Origin: Halocafeteria seosinensis
Taxonomy: Eukaryota; Sar; Bigyra; Bicosoecida
Length of the DNA stretch: 64,000 bases
Reading direction: 5' to 3'
NCBI GenBank assembly: GCA_001687465.1
Contig: LVLI01000195.1
Location: 1-64,000 of the forward strand
In this document: positions 20,978 through 34,066 of the stretch, piece by piece
Position numbering within the stretch: the stretch's first letter is position 1
How the letters are laid out: each line of letters starts with the position of its first letter
Program-made: the position numbers and the translations under genes
Notes under the pieces: generated by a model
What the model saw: the letters and a program-made list of their open reading frames with translations, nothing else
Told to the model about the DNA's origin: nothing
The model's database searches: none

Positions 20978-21331
20978 CCTTTCTTTCTCTGAACAGCGTG
21001 AGACGTTCTACACTTTACAACAGAACGGCGGACCAATGTGTGTTCTTCCGAGGAAAAACAATACCCCCACCGGGAAACCACACACTTTCCCCAGAAATAT
21101 CCTACAAAGACAATCGGCGACTCTACCTAGTGTGTGCCTCTCCACACAAAAGACAGAGTGTGCCTAGTACCGACAATTCAATGCTATTACCATACCATCC
21201 AGTACGACGAGCGTCTCGCGCATCTTCAACTTCAACCACATTATCTTTGCAAGCTGCATTACAGGTCTGTGCTAGCTGCGGGAAGGTGTTCGGATAGTAG
21301 AAAGCGTGTTGAACAGCGGTGATGAAAGAAA
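20978..21331. promoter_or_regulatory. Divergent spacer peptidase / membrane protein
   Basis: 354 bp between two outward-facing start codons, so both promoters should lie here. It is rich in short pyrimidine stretches. No repeat, RNA gene or coding region was recognised. Confidence 0.5.
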
Positions 21332-22249
21332 ATGTCGGGAATCACGTCCTGGATACCACTTATTGCGTACTTTGGTGCATTGGGCTGGGCCCTCGTTCGT
21401 ACTTCAACTAAAACAGGGCTCCGTGGCTGTCTACAAGGCTTTCTGGCTCTTGCCGTGACATGGACCTTCATTTTTCGCTTCTTCATTTACGGGCCAGAAG
21501 TGGAGAACCCGCTAGCTTCGCAGAACTTGTTCATTCGAGCGTATGAAGATGTTTCCAACACTCCGGAAGGTTGGTTCTGGTCCTCGATACTGCTTATGGA
21601 AGTGGTTCCACTGATTGCAGTGGTTGGGTCGTTTTCAGAGGCTCTGCGAAAGAATCGATTAGATGTGCTTGCGCTGGTTGTAGTAGGATTCATGGGTGCA
21701 ATCTCTGCGATGATGATGTTCCTGCTCGATCATGAGCTGTACCAAAGACCAACCAAACCAAACAGGAAGCAGCACGTCAGCTGGGTTACCCTACTGTGTT
21801 CGGTAGCAGCCTTCTTCAGTGCTATTGCATTGCCGTTCACGGTGTTCCAGAATGGATCTATGTTTATTGTTGCGCTGTCGGCCCTTCATATCGTCCTTGT
21901 AATCCCAGTGTTGTTAAATGACGCGGGACCAAGAACTCCGATATCAGCTCAAGGATTTCTGAACGGATGCGCGGTGCTCTGTTGCCTTGTGTATTGGTTT
22001 AACCTTAGTTGGATTTTCTACCATGGGGGCACTTGGTGGACCACTTTGATGGCGCCGTTTCGAAATAACTGCCAGGTTTCAATATCTACGGATGCACTGG
22101 TAACCGCAGTTGCGATCTTGTGGTGGTCTTGGCGACAACAGAAAAGCGTCAAACAGGCCGAGAACATATCAGTAGTGTGGAAGTCAGTAGTTTTTTCTCC
22201 GGGAGCACTGTTTTCGTATATGCAAGCAAGCTTCCCGCCTCCTCCGTGA
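21332..22249 (+). CDS. Unrecognised multi-pass membrane protein
   Basis: Single exon, 305 aa. No family was identified with confidence. About eight hydrophobic segments can be seen: near residues 6-22 (IPLIAYFGALGWALV), 33-52 (GFLALAVTWTFIFRFFIYG), 83-102 (WSSILLMEVVPLIAVVG), 112-131 (VLALVVVGFMGAISAMMMFL), 150-166, 173-193, 208-228 and 252-267. Charged loops separate them and the C-terminus is short (YMQASFPPPP). The repeated pattern of pairs of helices, and the segment SISTDALVTAVAILWW near the end, resemble small uncharacterised membrane families of algae and bacteria (DUF2834-like); this is a weak impression. No signal peptide or organelle leader is evident. Location is unknown. Confidence 0.7.
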   Translation: MSGITSWIPLIAYFGALGWALVRTSTKTGLRGCLQGFLALAVTWTFIFRFFIYGPEVENPLASQNLFIRAYEDVSNTPEGWFWSSILLMEVVPLIAVVGSFSEALRKNRLDVLALVVVGFMGAISAMMMFLLDHELYQRPTKPNRKQHVSWVTLLCSVAAFFSAIALPFTVFQNGSMFIVALSALHIVLVIPVLLNDAGPRTPISAQGFLNGCAVLCCLVYWFNLSWIFYHGGTWWTTLMAPFRNNCQVSISTDALVTAVAILWWSWRQQKSVKQAENISVVWKSVVFSPGALFSYMQASFPPPP

Positions 22250-22540
22250 CTGAAATCCTGATTCTCCAATCTAAGATTGGTTGGAATACAAATCTATCTT
22301 CGTCAGTGACTCACTTCACAAAAGCGCGGCCGTTTACGCGCGCTGGAATTGCGCGCCTACACACAATACTGCGTGTGTTTTTCCAGGCAACATTTTCGTG
22401 TAGGCCCAAGTATTTGTCCTACAACAACAACATATTTCACCACAATACAGCGGGAGATAGCTCTTACAGCAATAGTATCGCTTCTGGAGGATTGGAGCAG
22501 TGATTGGTAGAGATCGTGAAGACTGGATCATCCATACACT

Positions 22541-25500
22541 ATGGCGAGCGACATCGCCGCAAACAGTAAATCCCATTTGATTGACTACTGTTTAGCATAC
22601 GAGTTCGAGTTGGGTGATGGTAAGTGATGTCCTTCCTGCGCAACCTTCCACAAGACTTGATGCTGTGTGTGGAACTGTGCAGAAGTGGCGACGCAATTGT
22701 GGCGGGTGCCCTCAAATGATTGGCCCGAGGGAGAATGCCCGGATATACAATGCTTACCTCAGGTATGGTTTTGCCTGGAACATTAATTGTACCAGCAAAG
22801 ATGGTCGAATGATTCCTCTCTGTTTGACCCTTTCAGTTCCTTCAACCGGAGCAACCGGGAAAGATTGAACGCAACATCTCTTTCGTACTCACTAACGAGA
22901 AAAACCAAGTAACGTACTGTACTGCAGCGACTGTACCATTAAAGAATTTGGTAGGGAATGATGACAAAGTGGACAGGCACACGCAGTTTAGCTTGGTCAT
23001 TTGCAGTGCTTACGGAGAACTTCGGGCCTACGAGCGCCTTCTAGCAACAATCCTATATGATACATGCCATACGAAGAGTGCTAACAAGCAAGATGTTTTG
23101 GAAGCCTGTGTAAACTGTGTTACTTATGGAATTCCTGTTCCTGGCAGAGGGAACTCACGTTTCTGTGTACCCTTAGAGAGTGGCTCAATCGAGTTTTCGA
23201 AGCCAGCTCTGAATGAACATCCCCATTTGGAGGACATGGAATCGGCGCGCTTGGTCTTTTCTTTGATGAGCCCCAGTGCTCTTGCAAATCTTCTGGGCGC
23301 GTTGTGTACGGAGCAAAAGGTTTTGATTGTTAGTCCTGAAGCTTCGTTGTTGGCGGCGATAGGTAAAACACTCCAGAGTCTAATCTACCCGTTGGAATGG
23401 AACCATACGTTTGTTCCCCTCCTTCCTCGAAATCTTGCTCTTGAAGATGTTGTTCAGTCTCCTTGTCCGTTGATTATAGGGTGCACTGCTCCGCGATTCT
23501 TAGGACTAGGCTCTCAGCAAATGTCCGAATGCACTTCAGAAAGGGCTGATTCGTTGACTCATGCTCGGCAGTTTTGCGAACAGCACGACATTGTGGTGGC
23601 GGATTTTCTCACGGGAGAAACGTACATTCCAGCCCATCTGCGGGAAGAAATGATTCCACCGGGTGCTGCAATTGAGCAGTTAGGGGAAGCGTTTTCAGCC
23701 TTTGCTACTAAATCGGTCAACAGGGGAGGAGTTAGCTCCATTGGACGAATCGTCACAGACGCAGTCGACCGAGTTAATAAAAGGTTGTGCTCGATATCTG
23801 ATGATAAAATGTTCCAGGAAAAGGAGTCCCACTCTTCGCACATTCACGAACTCCTCTGTCCGCTGACGTCCGCATCCGGTTGCCTAGACGTGCTGACTTT
23901 TAGGAGTCGCGGAAGAATGGACAATATCGGGTACTCAATGGCGAAAGTTATGTGCAGTCTTGTCGGAAACTATGGAGACATCTTCAGACTCGAAGATAAA
24001 CCGACTGAAGCACTTAGCTTTGCAGGGGAGGATCGCGACCCTGAAGAGGCCATTTATGCTTTCGATACCGATTCCGCTATAGCGGATATTGAAAATGAAG
24101 AAGAACGACCGTTCTTCAAGCGCCTGTTCAATACCCATGCTTTCAGCATGTTTATCCGGAGCCAACAAAAGCAAATATGCACAGTGGATACCGCTCAGGA
24201 CACTGTTTTGGACACTCTATATTTTCAAGTTGTACAGGAAATTTGGAGAAACCCGTCCAAGAGCAATCACTTCCAGAAGTGGATGCAGCCCTCCAAAACC
24301 ACTAGTCATTCCATTGTGACCAGAGGTCCTCAAGATGTCCGTAAATGCCAGGGTACAGCAAGGAAGATGCGGTCAGGAAGTGCGTGGTGGAAAGACATTG
24401 ACGATCTCTCACTTACTCTCGCATCAGTTCCCGAGGAACCTGTAGGAGAAGCCAAAGATATCCAAGGAAAGCTCCTTCAACAAAAGCGAAAGTCGGTTAA
24501 AAACCGCATGTCTACAGACTTTCGAAGGGAATCCCTTATCATTTCCGACGATGGCTGGTCTCGGTCTGCAGAGCAAGATGAAGAACAGCGGTCGTGGATG
24601 AGACAGACGTTCTTTCCTCACCGTAGTACAGAGCAAGCGGCAAAAGGTTTGCAGCAGGGCTATTCGTATCGAAACCCTGCTGAGGCTGGTAGCCGTCGTC
24701 TATCTGGGACTAAACGAAGAAGCAGTGGTATCAATATCGCCGAAATAGACAAGTCTATGCTATGTATTTGTGCAGATCACGGATCTGGAAGTTTCTGGAA
24801 CACTGCATCAAAAACAGTGGAAGGGTTTTCGTCTCCCTCAAAATTCAAAGCAGACCTAGATGCCAGCAAGAGTACTTGGCCACACAATCAACCGAAATCA
24901 TCAGCCAAACGCCAAAAGCTCTTCTCGCGAATTACAGGAATGATGGGGTTCAAGAAAAAACCTGCTCAGTCATCGTCTCTCGAAAACGAAGGAGTTTCGC
25001 AGAGTCACCCAAAGGGTTCTATATGCAGACTCTGCGGTGGCCTCGTTGTTGAGTCCGGACCAAGTAGCTTTACGACAAATCAGGAGCTTACGCTAGATAT
25101 TCATTCGAAGGAAGGAGAACTTGCACTCCATGGGTTGATCAGTGGGGGCACAAACCTTGGAAAATTCTTGAGCATGAAAGCTTTCCAAGACTCGTTCTCT
25201 CCCGCAGCTAAAAAGAACAAGAAATACGAGAGCACTCGCAGGGAGCCCGACGGATCGAGTGCTCCTGAACGGAACAAGTTGATTTGGGCCCAATCAATGT
25301 TGTCTCCTCATGGACAAATGCTCAGTTCCTATATCCATAATGGAGACGAAGAGCAACTCGATGAGGATTTAGACTTCTCAGATAGAGTGAGAAAAATCTA
25401 TAAGCAGCTGTACTGTGGTACACACTCTCCCAAGTCTTTGTCGAGAAGCACCACGATACCAGGAGGACTTCCAGCTCCCGTACGTACGGAATCGGGTCTT

Positions 25501-28500
25501 GCGGAGCGGACAATCCTGTACTGCGCGTTGCTAGTTGCGTACAGTACCTCGGAACTTCAGGATGCTGTGGCTACACTATATGGAGAATACGAGCGTGTAG
25601 AGGATTCTTTTTTGCAAAATAATTTGATAAGTGATGCCGAAGTAGACGCTCTCCTAGCCAGGGCACGAGAAAATCGAGGAATTTCCGAGAAAGGAGAGGA
25701 GGGAAGTATCTTGGAGAAGATTTACATGCACCTTGACAAATTGGGAACGACAAAGTGGATGACGAAGCAACAAAAACTGCGTTTCGTACATGATACCTGT
25801 CGGTGGGTTGTATACAGTCACTACGTCAGCGCCTTGGCGCGGTGCGGTTTATTCGAATTCACTCTGCGGGAACTTCAGTTATCGGTTGTTCAGGTGATGA
25901 AACATAGACGTTGGGAGCAAGACATGGCAGAGACTACGGAAAGGCTCAATGCGCAACTGCGGTGTAGTCGGAGCTTTGAGGTGGTCGACGTTAGTATCGA
26001 ATCCTCGTGGCTAGGATTCACCGTAGTACCTCTTCCCAGTGAAGAGTTTGAAGATACCAGCCGGTGGATCAAGGAGACCAGGAAGTTTAATGCTTTGCTG
26101 GAACATGCTAAAGGCTCTCTGCATACTCTTTCGCGATCGGAGGAGCTAAATATTGCACATCCACAGTCTGCTCTCATAAGCAATATGATAATGCTTAACT
26201 CTTTACTCCGAGACAGCGAGTCACAGAAGTCCCTGAAAGGTAGCACTTTGGGATCATGTTCAGACTACGCTAATCTGTCCAGCAGCAACTTGCTCCCCAG
26301 TAGAAGGTCCGGCGTTGGGGCGTCTGCATCTTCAAGCGAGATGGCGAATTGTGAGGAAGATGATGCTTCGATGGACGACGCCGAGTTTGTTCCGCGAGGA
26401 GCAAAAATCGACTTGAACAAAATATCTGGAGAACAACTGCCAGCAGTGATGGCAGGCGCCAAGACGGGAGATATAGTGCTGCAAGTTGGCTCCAGCGAGG
26501 TAGCAAAGCTCCCGTTCTCTGATATAATACAAAGGCTTCGCTCTGAATTTCGGCCGCTGAGAATGACTCTTTTGAGACCTAGAAAGAAAAGCGAGCTTAA
26601 GTGTGCTGAGAGTTCGACTATGCGCAGTAGCAGTAGGACACTCCTGAGTGAACAGGGTGCAACGGAGAGAATCAACAAGCGCATTGAGAAGCTCGGATAC
26701 TCCGCCAACTTTTCTCGCGGGTTAGCGTGCACGCGTTGCGATATGCTACACAGTTTAGATGAAATCCTATCGTCGTATGCGGAAAAGCAGCAGTTAGCGG
26801 AGGCTGACTACACGATACGATGCAGAAAGTGTCACTCTATGTTTGTACCGAGGATGGAAATCAAACCTCTACATGATAGCAAGAATGTGCTATGGTGTGA
26901 GTTGCTCTCATTTCACAACCTGAAGAAGGAACTGAAAACCGCTTGTCAGCGTGCATTTATAGTACAACTGAATGATCTGAAGACGAATCACCAAACGCTA
27001 TACTGGAATATTGTCGTACTCTTTGCATTTGCCCAACTATTTAGTGGGTTCGATCAAATTCAGGAAGCAACTAGTAGTACCATTGATGGATTCATGACCG
27101 AAGCTGCTCGAGTCCGTAGCAATCCATATAACTCCCCTGAAGAACCAACTCTTGCTGATGTCAAGAGAGACCTCTCCGAAAATTGGAGAGCATCAATCAC
27201 TAATGATGTGTGTCGAAAGAAGCAAGTGTTAGCTGCAGTCAGAAAACTAAGTGCGCTTGCAAACGAGGATAAAGAAAAATATCGAATGCTATCCCATCAA
27301 ATGAGTTGCTTGTCTTCATTCATGAACTTCCCGAAATTGCAGCGATACATGAACACCATGAAAGCACAGCTAGAAAAAACTGTAGAAGAGAGGGATTCTT
27401 TGAGAACCAACGCTTTCGTTTCCCAGGGACGTATTCAGGTATACGTGCGAATTAGGCCTGAACGAAAAAACTGCGCTTCGGAAAACGTCTGCTCAACAAA
27501 TGGCAATACGATCAAGGTGAACGTCAGCTCAAATTCAGGCTTCTCTAATCAAAAACTAGCAAAGGAAAGTCTCCAGCAACAGTACAGGTTCGACACTGTG
27601 TTTCCATCTAACAGTACACAGTATGAAGTGTTCGACCAAGTTCAGCCGATAGTCGATGGATCTATTCAAGGAATCAACGGGTGCATTGTGGCATATGGAC
27701 AGACCGGAACTGGGAAAACCCATACGATGCAAGGTAGCCTGGATTCCGGCGATTTGAGTCAGCATGGGGTGTATGGTAGAGTCTTTCAACAAATCTTCAG
27801 GAAGCAGAACAGGGGAAGCGGCGAACTACAAATACGCTTGTCTGTAATTGAGCTAAAAAATGAAAGCCCAAACGACCTTTTGGGGAAGTCAACGCTTCAT
27901 CCTATCAACTGTAAGTGCGGAGGCTGCGATGGCTACGGCCAAACATCAAGATCAGTGGACGTCAGGCAGATTAAGAGAGGAACGGGGATGCAAATAGACT
28001 TCGACGGTGCTTGTAAGCTACACGTTAAGGACACCACTAGCGGCTTGCAAGCTTTGGATAAAGCAATTGCTACCAGGGCGGTTGGACACAATGGTTATAA
28101 TGCGGAATCTAGTAGAAGTCATCTAATTACAGTCATTTGGATCACTCGAGAGCAAGCTGCGGACGAAATGGGCAACCAGAGCAAGCTTGTACTAGTTGAC
28201 TTAGCCGGATCAGAACGGTTGGATAGGACAAATATGATGTCCCCGCAGAGTGATCCACCTAACAAACTAAAGTCCTTTTTCAGCCCGAAAAAAGACAAAG
28301 CAGTGCCTCAAGCTACGATTGAACAAACTCAATTTATAAATTCCTCGCTTTCGGCTCTAGGAAACGTTGTGCACGCTCTGGGTACACAGCAGGACAGTTC
28401 TGGCTCGGTACATATCCCATACCGAGACAGTAAACTAACTTTCATGTTGCAGGATTGTCTTAGTGGCTCTAGCTGTACGGGATTCATTGTATGTGTGTCG

Positions 28501-29247
28501 CCCGATGATGAGGATGTGTCGGAATCGCTTAATTCTCTCAGATTTGCTGCACGCTTAAGGACTATCAAACACACAGATCGCCCTATTGATGCCCTTAAGT
28601 CTCATGCAAAAAGGCTGCAGGAGCAAAAGAGTCAACTCGAAGAAGAACGCCAAAGTGTTGTAAAGGATCTCTCGCAAGCTCAAACGGACAACCAAAGACT
28701 TATGGAGACCGTCGGAGAGCAGAAACGGAAGATAGCCGAACTTCAAAACGCTGAGAAGAAATCGTCTCAAGACGTCTCACCGAAGGATGTACCTATCCAT
28801 ACAATGGATGACAACCAACTCACGAAGCTAATGGAGGCATTGAAATGGGAAGCACAACATCGTGGACTGCGTTCCACTAGTACTAACAAGGAGCCTATGA
28901 GTCCTCAAGTGTCGTCAACGAGAACTGCCGCTGTAAACAAAGAGAACACCCCGGAGAACCATGGCGTCAAGAGCCCTACCCCGTCATCGAGAAAGACTCC
29001 AGCAAACAAGCAGAATGCAACACCGGAACAGCAAGGAACTCCTTCCTCTAGGAGGAAGAAACGCCACCCAAAATCCAGGCAAACCCCAGCAAGCTCGAAG
29101 CGGGAACGAGAGAAGACTCCGGCCGCTTCATCTCGAGCTCAACTCTACGATTTCAATGGCAGAAGAATTCGCAACCGTAAAGAAACAGTGCCAGGTGAAG
29201 ATAGTAGCTTCGAGCAAGATATCGACGCAATTCAGCGTCAGTTGTGA
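22541..29247 (+). CDS. DENN-PDZ-kinesin fusion protein
   Basis: Exons 22541-22619, 22683-22762 and 22837-29247 give 2,189 aa; the last exon alone is 6.4 kb. The N-terminus is a DENN module: uDENN (SHLIDYCLAYEFELGDG ... DWPEGECPDIQCLPQF), then cDENN with PLEWNHTFVPLLP near residue 240. DENN proteins activate Rab GTPases. After a long Ser/Lys-rich linker come a PDZ-like segment (about 1240-1300, GDIVLQVGSSEVAKLPFSDI), a zinc ribbon (CTRC near 1350, CRKC near 1382), and a DENND4-like stretch (VLWCELLSFHNLKKELK). A short coiled coil leads to a kinesin motor (about 1585-1970) with P-loop GQTGTGKTHT, switch I SSRSH and switch II VDLAGSE. A coiled coil and a basic Pro/Thr/Lys tail follow. Helices before the motor recall kinesin-14. 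The fusion is read directly from one uninterrupted frame. Confidence 0.9.
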
Positions 29248-29528
29248 ATTACTCGTAGCGTAACTCTACCCGGGTATCCAAGGAACTTGGGGGCCAAGTT
29301 GGGTAAGTACTTTGACCATAGTAACAAGGCGATAATTGCTGTTGCTTTGCATTAATAAACATGGTTTGAATGAGCATTATGTGAAAAGCAGTAGTTCGTC
29401 GTCTTCGTATCCGCGTGGTTCGTGAGTCGTCCCGCACTGTTCGAGGTGGGTTTGTGAAGAGCGGGTGACTTTATTCAGTGTTTTCTCTGTGGGATCGTAA
29501 GTACACCGTCAAGTCCTTTCCAATTTGG

Positions 29529-32468
29529 ATGATGGATTCAGAGGCAAACTCGAGTCATGCAGCAGCAGCAGCGGCGGCGGCGGTGCATGAACCACAGCAG
29601 CAACTTGACGAGAAACAAGAGGCGGAGGGTACTGTGGATGACGATGAAGAGTCTTCACGGCGAGAGAAGACAGCCTCTCGTACGATGCTGGAGCGAGCGC
29701 AGGAAACTTTGTCCAAATTCAGACCTGTAGAGACGGCTGGTGCAGGGACGAATGGAGCAGTAGTGAGGTGTAATGTGGACTTTCGGGATCTACAGCAGGC
29801 TATGGAGGAACATGCTCCTGAGTCCGCGGCGAGTCATCCGGCCGTAGAGGACCCGAAGGAAGAAGTGGAGGTTGCCGTCAAAGTTGTGAATTTCTTTTGG
29901 GACGAGCATTCCAAACAGTATCTGAAAATGGAGAATCGAGCCTTATCACACCTTCCAGAGTTTCATCCGAATATCGTGAACATTCTGTTTCACTTTGAGT
30001 CCGTAATTCCTGTGTCATGGCACCAGTTTTTCCCTGATGTCATGGCTCAATGGGCTGCGTACGATGAAAACTACACGACAACCTTCTTTGTTATGGAGTA
30101 CTTCCCTGCTACTCTGGAAGAAATCCAAGAGTCCATGGCGGTACCGATGACGCCGAAACTCGTGTTCAGTATAGCGGAATCCTTACTAGAAGGCGCTCGT
30201 TACTTAGAGGAGAACCATATTGTCCATTTGGACTTAACCGCAAGCAATGTATTGGCTGGCGCAAATCAGAGGTTTTCTATTGGTGATTTAGGCATTAACT
30301 TTATCTGTCAGGATTCTAGCTTGCGCTGTACGATAGAGGACCTCGACTCAATGGCTCTGAACACCAGTGTGACAGCACCCGAAGTGCTCAAGCTGTATGA
30401 ACAGCGGGCAAAAAGGAAAAATTCTTCCCTGAGAGTAGAGGTGGATTTATCCAAGCACACAGTATGGTGTGTTGGCCTGATACTGTATAAGTGTTGCACT
30501 GGCATTGAGCCACTTCCTACTCCGAAGACCGATTGGTTTTTCAATTACGACATTGACTGTGTCCCGAAATGTCACTCTAAGTGGAATCATTGCAGCGATA
30601 CTGAAGACGAAGTTCTGTTAGAATTTGGTAAGCTAGTGCATGGTATGTTGCATTGTAATCCGTCACAGAGGAGCTCCACCAAAGAAGCACTTACCCGCCT
30701 ACGAGAGCTTCGTCGGCGAATGTTCTCTCCAGACTCGCATTGCGGAGGAAAAACATGGAACCTGATACAGACTGACAACGCCTTGAAGCAAATGGTGACC
30801 AATATTGATTCGCTTATCAGCGATAGCATGGAGCAAGCGGGGCAAGATCCTCACGCGACTATTCTTCTTTGCGATGGCATTTTGTTCCGGAGCGAGAAGT
30901 TAGAAGCTCCTGTGAATAGGCTCCTTCCAGAATACCGTACTCTTCGTGAAATTTTAGTGCCTCTACGACGCCGCAAATATGCTGCATCCCTTCGCAGTCA
31001 GGATTTGTTAACTACCAATACAGGAATGACTGTGTTTCTCGGATACTTGCCGGCCAACTCTTGGAAGCACGAAATACCGTTACTAGTCAAAGAATCGGCA
31101 GAACTGGTGGCAACAATCGACATAAGTAGCAACAAGTATTGTTATGACCTCATTTGCCTTTTAAGAAGACTGGAGGCTGTGTTAACTGGGATCTTTTCAA
31201 AAGATAAGGAGGTGGAGAAATTTTTTCCTGAGGTGAGGGACGAATACCTCGAAACATTCTTAAATATGTTTGCCGCATATTTTGAAACATTGCTGGGATT
31301 ACACTCTGATATACATCGCATTTTACTTGGAGCTCTATGGGGAATATCCTGTAGCAGTAGTGTCTGTGTATCTAACTCTCTTCTCTCTCATGGTGTCCTG
31401 TCTTACCAGAGAAACGCTGTTGAAAAGATGGATAATGCGGTTGATACAATCGACGCAGTGATCGCCACTGCAAGCAATGTTTTACGATTCGGTAAGTCCC
31501 GACGTTGTTTAGTACATGCGGTATCAATAACGATGTTGCTCATGCAGAAGATATCCATGATAAATTGGACGACACGTGTGCCCGCATCCTCAAGGGGATC
31601 CTTGTATCGGCATTATCAGTTTGTGCTAAAGAAGGCGGAGACTCTTCAGAGTGTCTATCCAGTGTGGCCAAGTTGCTCCACGAGGTTTTGGAGAAATGCA
31701 GTATGTTCGTCGTGATATCGCTTACTTTCTGACACGTAATATGCTGCAGAGTTTGGCTCCGCAGGTACGGAAAGCGCAAACAAGTTCTACGACGCAAACT
31801 TGCTAGAATGGATGTTCACTGCGCTATCTAAACAGGATGAAACAGACATGGATACCCTATGTACTGTTTTTCACGTGGGCTGCTTAATAATGATGGCAGA
31901 TGCTGTCCGTGAGAGTGTGTCACAAGTTAAAATGTTGGCAGAAACGACTTCCCATATTTTGCTCAAGCATTTAAAGGATAGCCATAAAGACCTGTTTAGG
32001 TTGGGCGTGACATTTATTAGGAACTTGGCCTGTATCCCGACAAGGGATGTCGAAAACAGTCCTTCCTTCCTCGTGGCATGCTCTGAAGTCCCTGTTCTAT
32101 TGGAACAAGTCATGGCCCTACATTGGAAGGACGAAATCATCCTGGAGCAGTCTCGTTGTACACTGTACAATTTGGCTATTTCAAACGCCTCTGATTTTCA
32201 GACATTGCTGACGATGTACCACCAAGTCCGAGAGCAAGGAAATTCCAGCCAAGTAGAGCCGCGTGGCAATGAAGACTCAACGCTCCGCCCAGCGGATGCC
32301 ACCATCGACGTCGGTAGCGACACTATTCCCGAGTGGGAGGCTTCAGCAAAGAGCTCCTGGGGCAAATTTGTACGGCAATGGCTCCAAAACAACGGGTGGT
32401 ACAAAGTCTCATTATTTGCGTCTTTTATCTTGATCGTTGTGTTAGCCGTGTTAGTTGCGACGAGGTGA
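29529..32468 (+). CDS. Tail-anchored protein kinase-like protein
   Basis: Exons 29529-31491, 31548-31700 and 31750-32468 (introns 56 and 49 nt) give 944 aa. After a poly-Ala stretch and an acidic leader, a kinase domain is visible: glycine loop ETAGAGTNGAVV (about residue 70), VAVKVV with the lysine, a large insert containing PDVMAQW, then HLDLTASNVL (the HRD motif as HLD, with Asp and Asn kept), GDLG in place of DFG, and APE in VTAPEVLK. Catalytic residues are therefore present, though motifs are divergent. The second half is helical with repeat-like blocks (LEEQVMALHWKDE-type helices), perhaps ARM/HEAT. The C-terminus is one hydrophobic span (VSLFASFILIVVLAVLVA) before TR, a classic tail anchor facing the cytosol. 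The insert between the lobes faintly recalls PINK1; not enough to name it. Confidence 0.75.
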
Positions 32469-32967
32469 AACCGAAGACTAGCTTCTTCCTCAGAAATCTT
32501 TCCCGCCAACAGAGAATTCTGTGACGTCAAGAGGCTATTCTTGACGATTCGTTGGTAATCCTTGTGATTAGAACGTGAAAAGTCGATGACGCCTTTCTGG
32601 TAGTGGAGTTCAGATAGGAGTTCCGTTGTAGTGCTAACATTGACTAGGTATATGTATGAGAGTCTTTGAGCCTTGGCATTTCTGCACTTCTCAGAGGAAA
32701 TAATCTTGTAGAAAAATTTCGCAGAAGTGCATAGCAAGTTCAGTTGTTATTAGGACACGAAACTGGACGAAGGAGTTGTAAAACGCGGAAACTCGTTATA
32801 AGTTGAGTTGGTACTTTCGTCGAGTTATTGCGGTTTGTCACGTTCTTGTAGGTAGCGCTATAGACTGCCTCGTGTCGTGTAGTTTTCACTTAGGGAAAAA
32901 CACAAGGGTGACTATGTACGCATACGTCTGCGAAAATAAGCGAGGAATATTGCTTGTGTGGTAAACA
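32469..32967. other. Spacer, nothing recognised
   Basis: 499 bp between two plus-strand genes. It should include the kinase-like gene's 3' end and the next promoter. No RNA gene, repeat or coding segment was recognised on either strand. Confidence 0.5.
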
Positions 32968-34032
32968 ATGAACCTCCATCGAGCTTCACAGTGCTCTTTG
33001 GCGGCTCGACGTATTGCTCTTACAGGCCCCATAGCTTCCTTCTCACAGTCCCATCGGGGCTTTTACAGTTTCCCATCAAGCCAGCGCAGCTTGGAGAGCG
33101 TGGAGGGGAGAGAAATACGTGAGTGGAGAAGGAGATATTGGGCTTCGGCGCTCCGTGACACAAGAGGGAGGACTGAGGACCACAATTACCAGTATGGCAG
33201 TCATTTCGGAGGGAATACATGGACAGTTTTCGGGTTAGCGTGCTGGTCTATTATAGGGACACTTTCGCTAGCGAATCAGCTCAGGGCGCAAGCAGAAAAA
33301 ACTGAGGAAGAAGAGACTGCCGAGGAGGAAGCAGATGACAATACTCTGGTGCTATCTGCAGCCGTATTAGTCAGGCTGCGACATTTTTTGTCCTCCCAGG
33401 AGTTTAGATCCTGCGTCGTTGATGCGTTTAGGAAATATGAAAATCCAGATAGGCCTGGTATGCTCATTCACTTCCTCTGGTGTTTGTTCGGTCCAATATC
33501 TTCTGGTGTTTTTGCAGGCCGCCTCCAATTGGAACAATTACAGCCAGCCTTAGAAGAAATACATACCAACATTTTCCCTATCTTATGTCGGGAAGTACTT
33601 CAAAAGCAACCAGGGCGAATAGAAGAGGGGAGAATAGTCCGAGATACGAAGTTCTCGGAGCAGGAATTACAAGAGTGGAAACAGCAGGCCAATCTTCAGA
33701 ACGTAAGTTCTTCATGCGATTCAAAGTGAGGGTTTAACCGATAAAGCATTGCAACTTGGGGCTGTGTTCTCCAGCAACGGGAGTTTTACTTTACTGAAGT
33801 AGAATACCTCGCACGGAACGTAGCGTTCACTGCTGTGATTGTCTACCAGATTATAGAACAGAGTCACCAGTACATCATTCAAGATTTGAAGCCGCTGATA
33901 ACTGTACTTACGGTTACCTTCGTCTCTGGCTTAGCGTACATGATATATCGAAAGCGGCAACCGCCGAGACCTCCCCGGCTAACGAAGTCTACTCGCGATA
34001 AACTGAGAACGTTGTACAAGGAGAGAGATTGA
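32968..34032 (+). CDS. Probable mitochondrial membrane protein, unrecognised
   Basis: Exons 32968-33457, 33518-33702 and 33775-34032 give 310 aa. The first intron is exactly 60 nt, a multiple of three without stops, but it has a GTATGC donor and a T-rich TTTTTGCAG acceptor, so splicing is favoured. The N-terminus (MNLHRASQCSLAARRIALTG) has Arg, Ser and Ala and no acidic residue, typical of a mitochondrial presequence. Hydrophobic segments lie at WTVFGLACWSIIGTLSLA and PLITVLTVTFVSGLAYMIY, separated by an acidic stretch (EEEETAEEEADDN) and helical regions. The tail is basic and Pro-rich (RKRQPPRPPRL). No family was recognised. Retaining intron 1 would add a 20-residue hydrophobic segment, so an alternative membrane form is conceivable. 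Confidence 0.65.
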
Positions 34033-34066
34033 AGAAGAGGACTCAAGATGAGGCTTGATAGTACAT

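Noticed and set aside
26265-26732. 155-codon minus-strand frame inside the DENN-kinesin exon
   Set aside because: A shadow of the coding strand: the plus frame there has the PDZ-like domain, and the minus frame is Ser/Leu-rich as antisense frames usually are.
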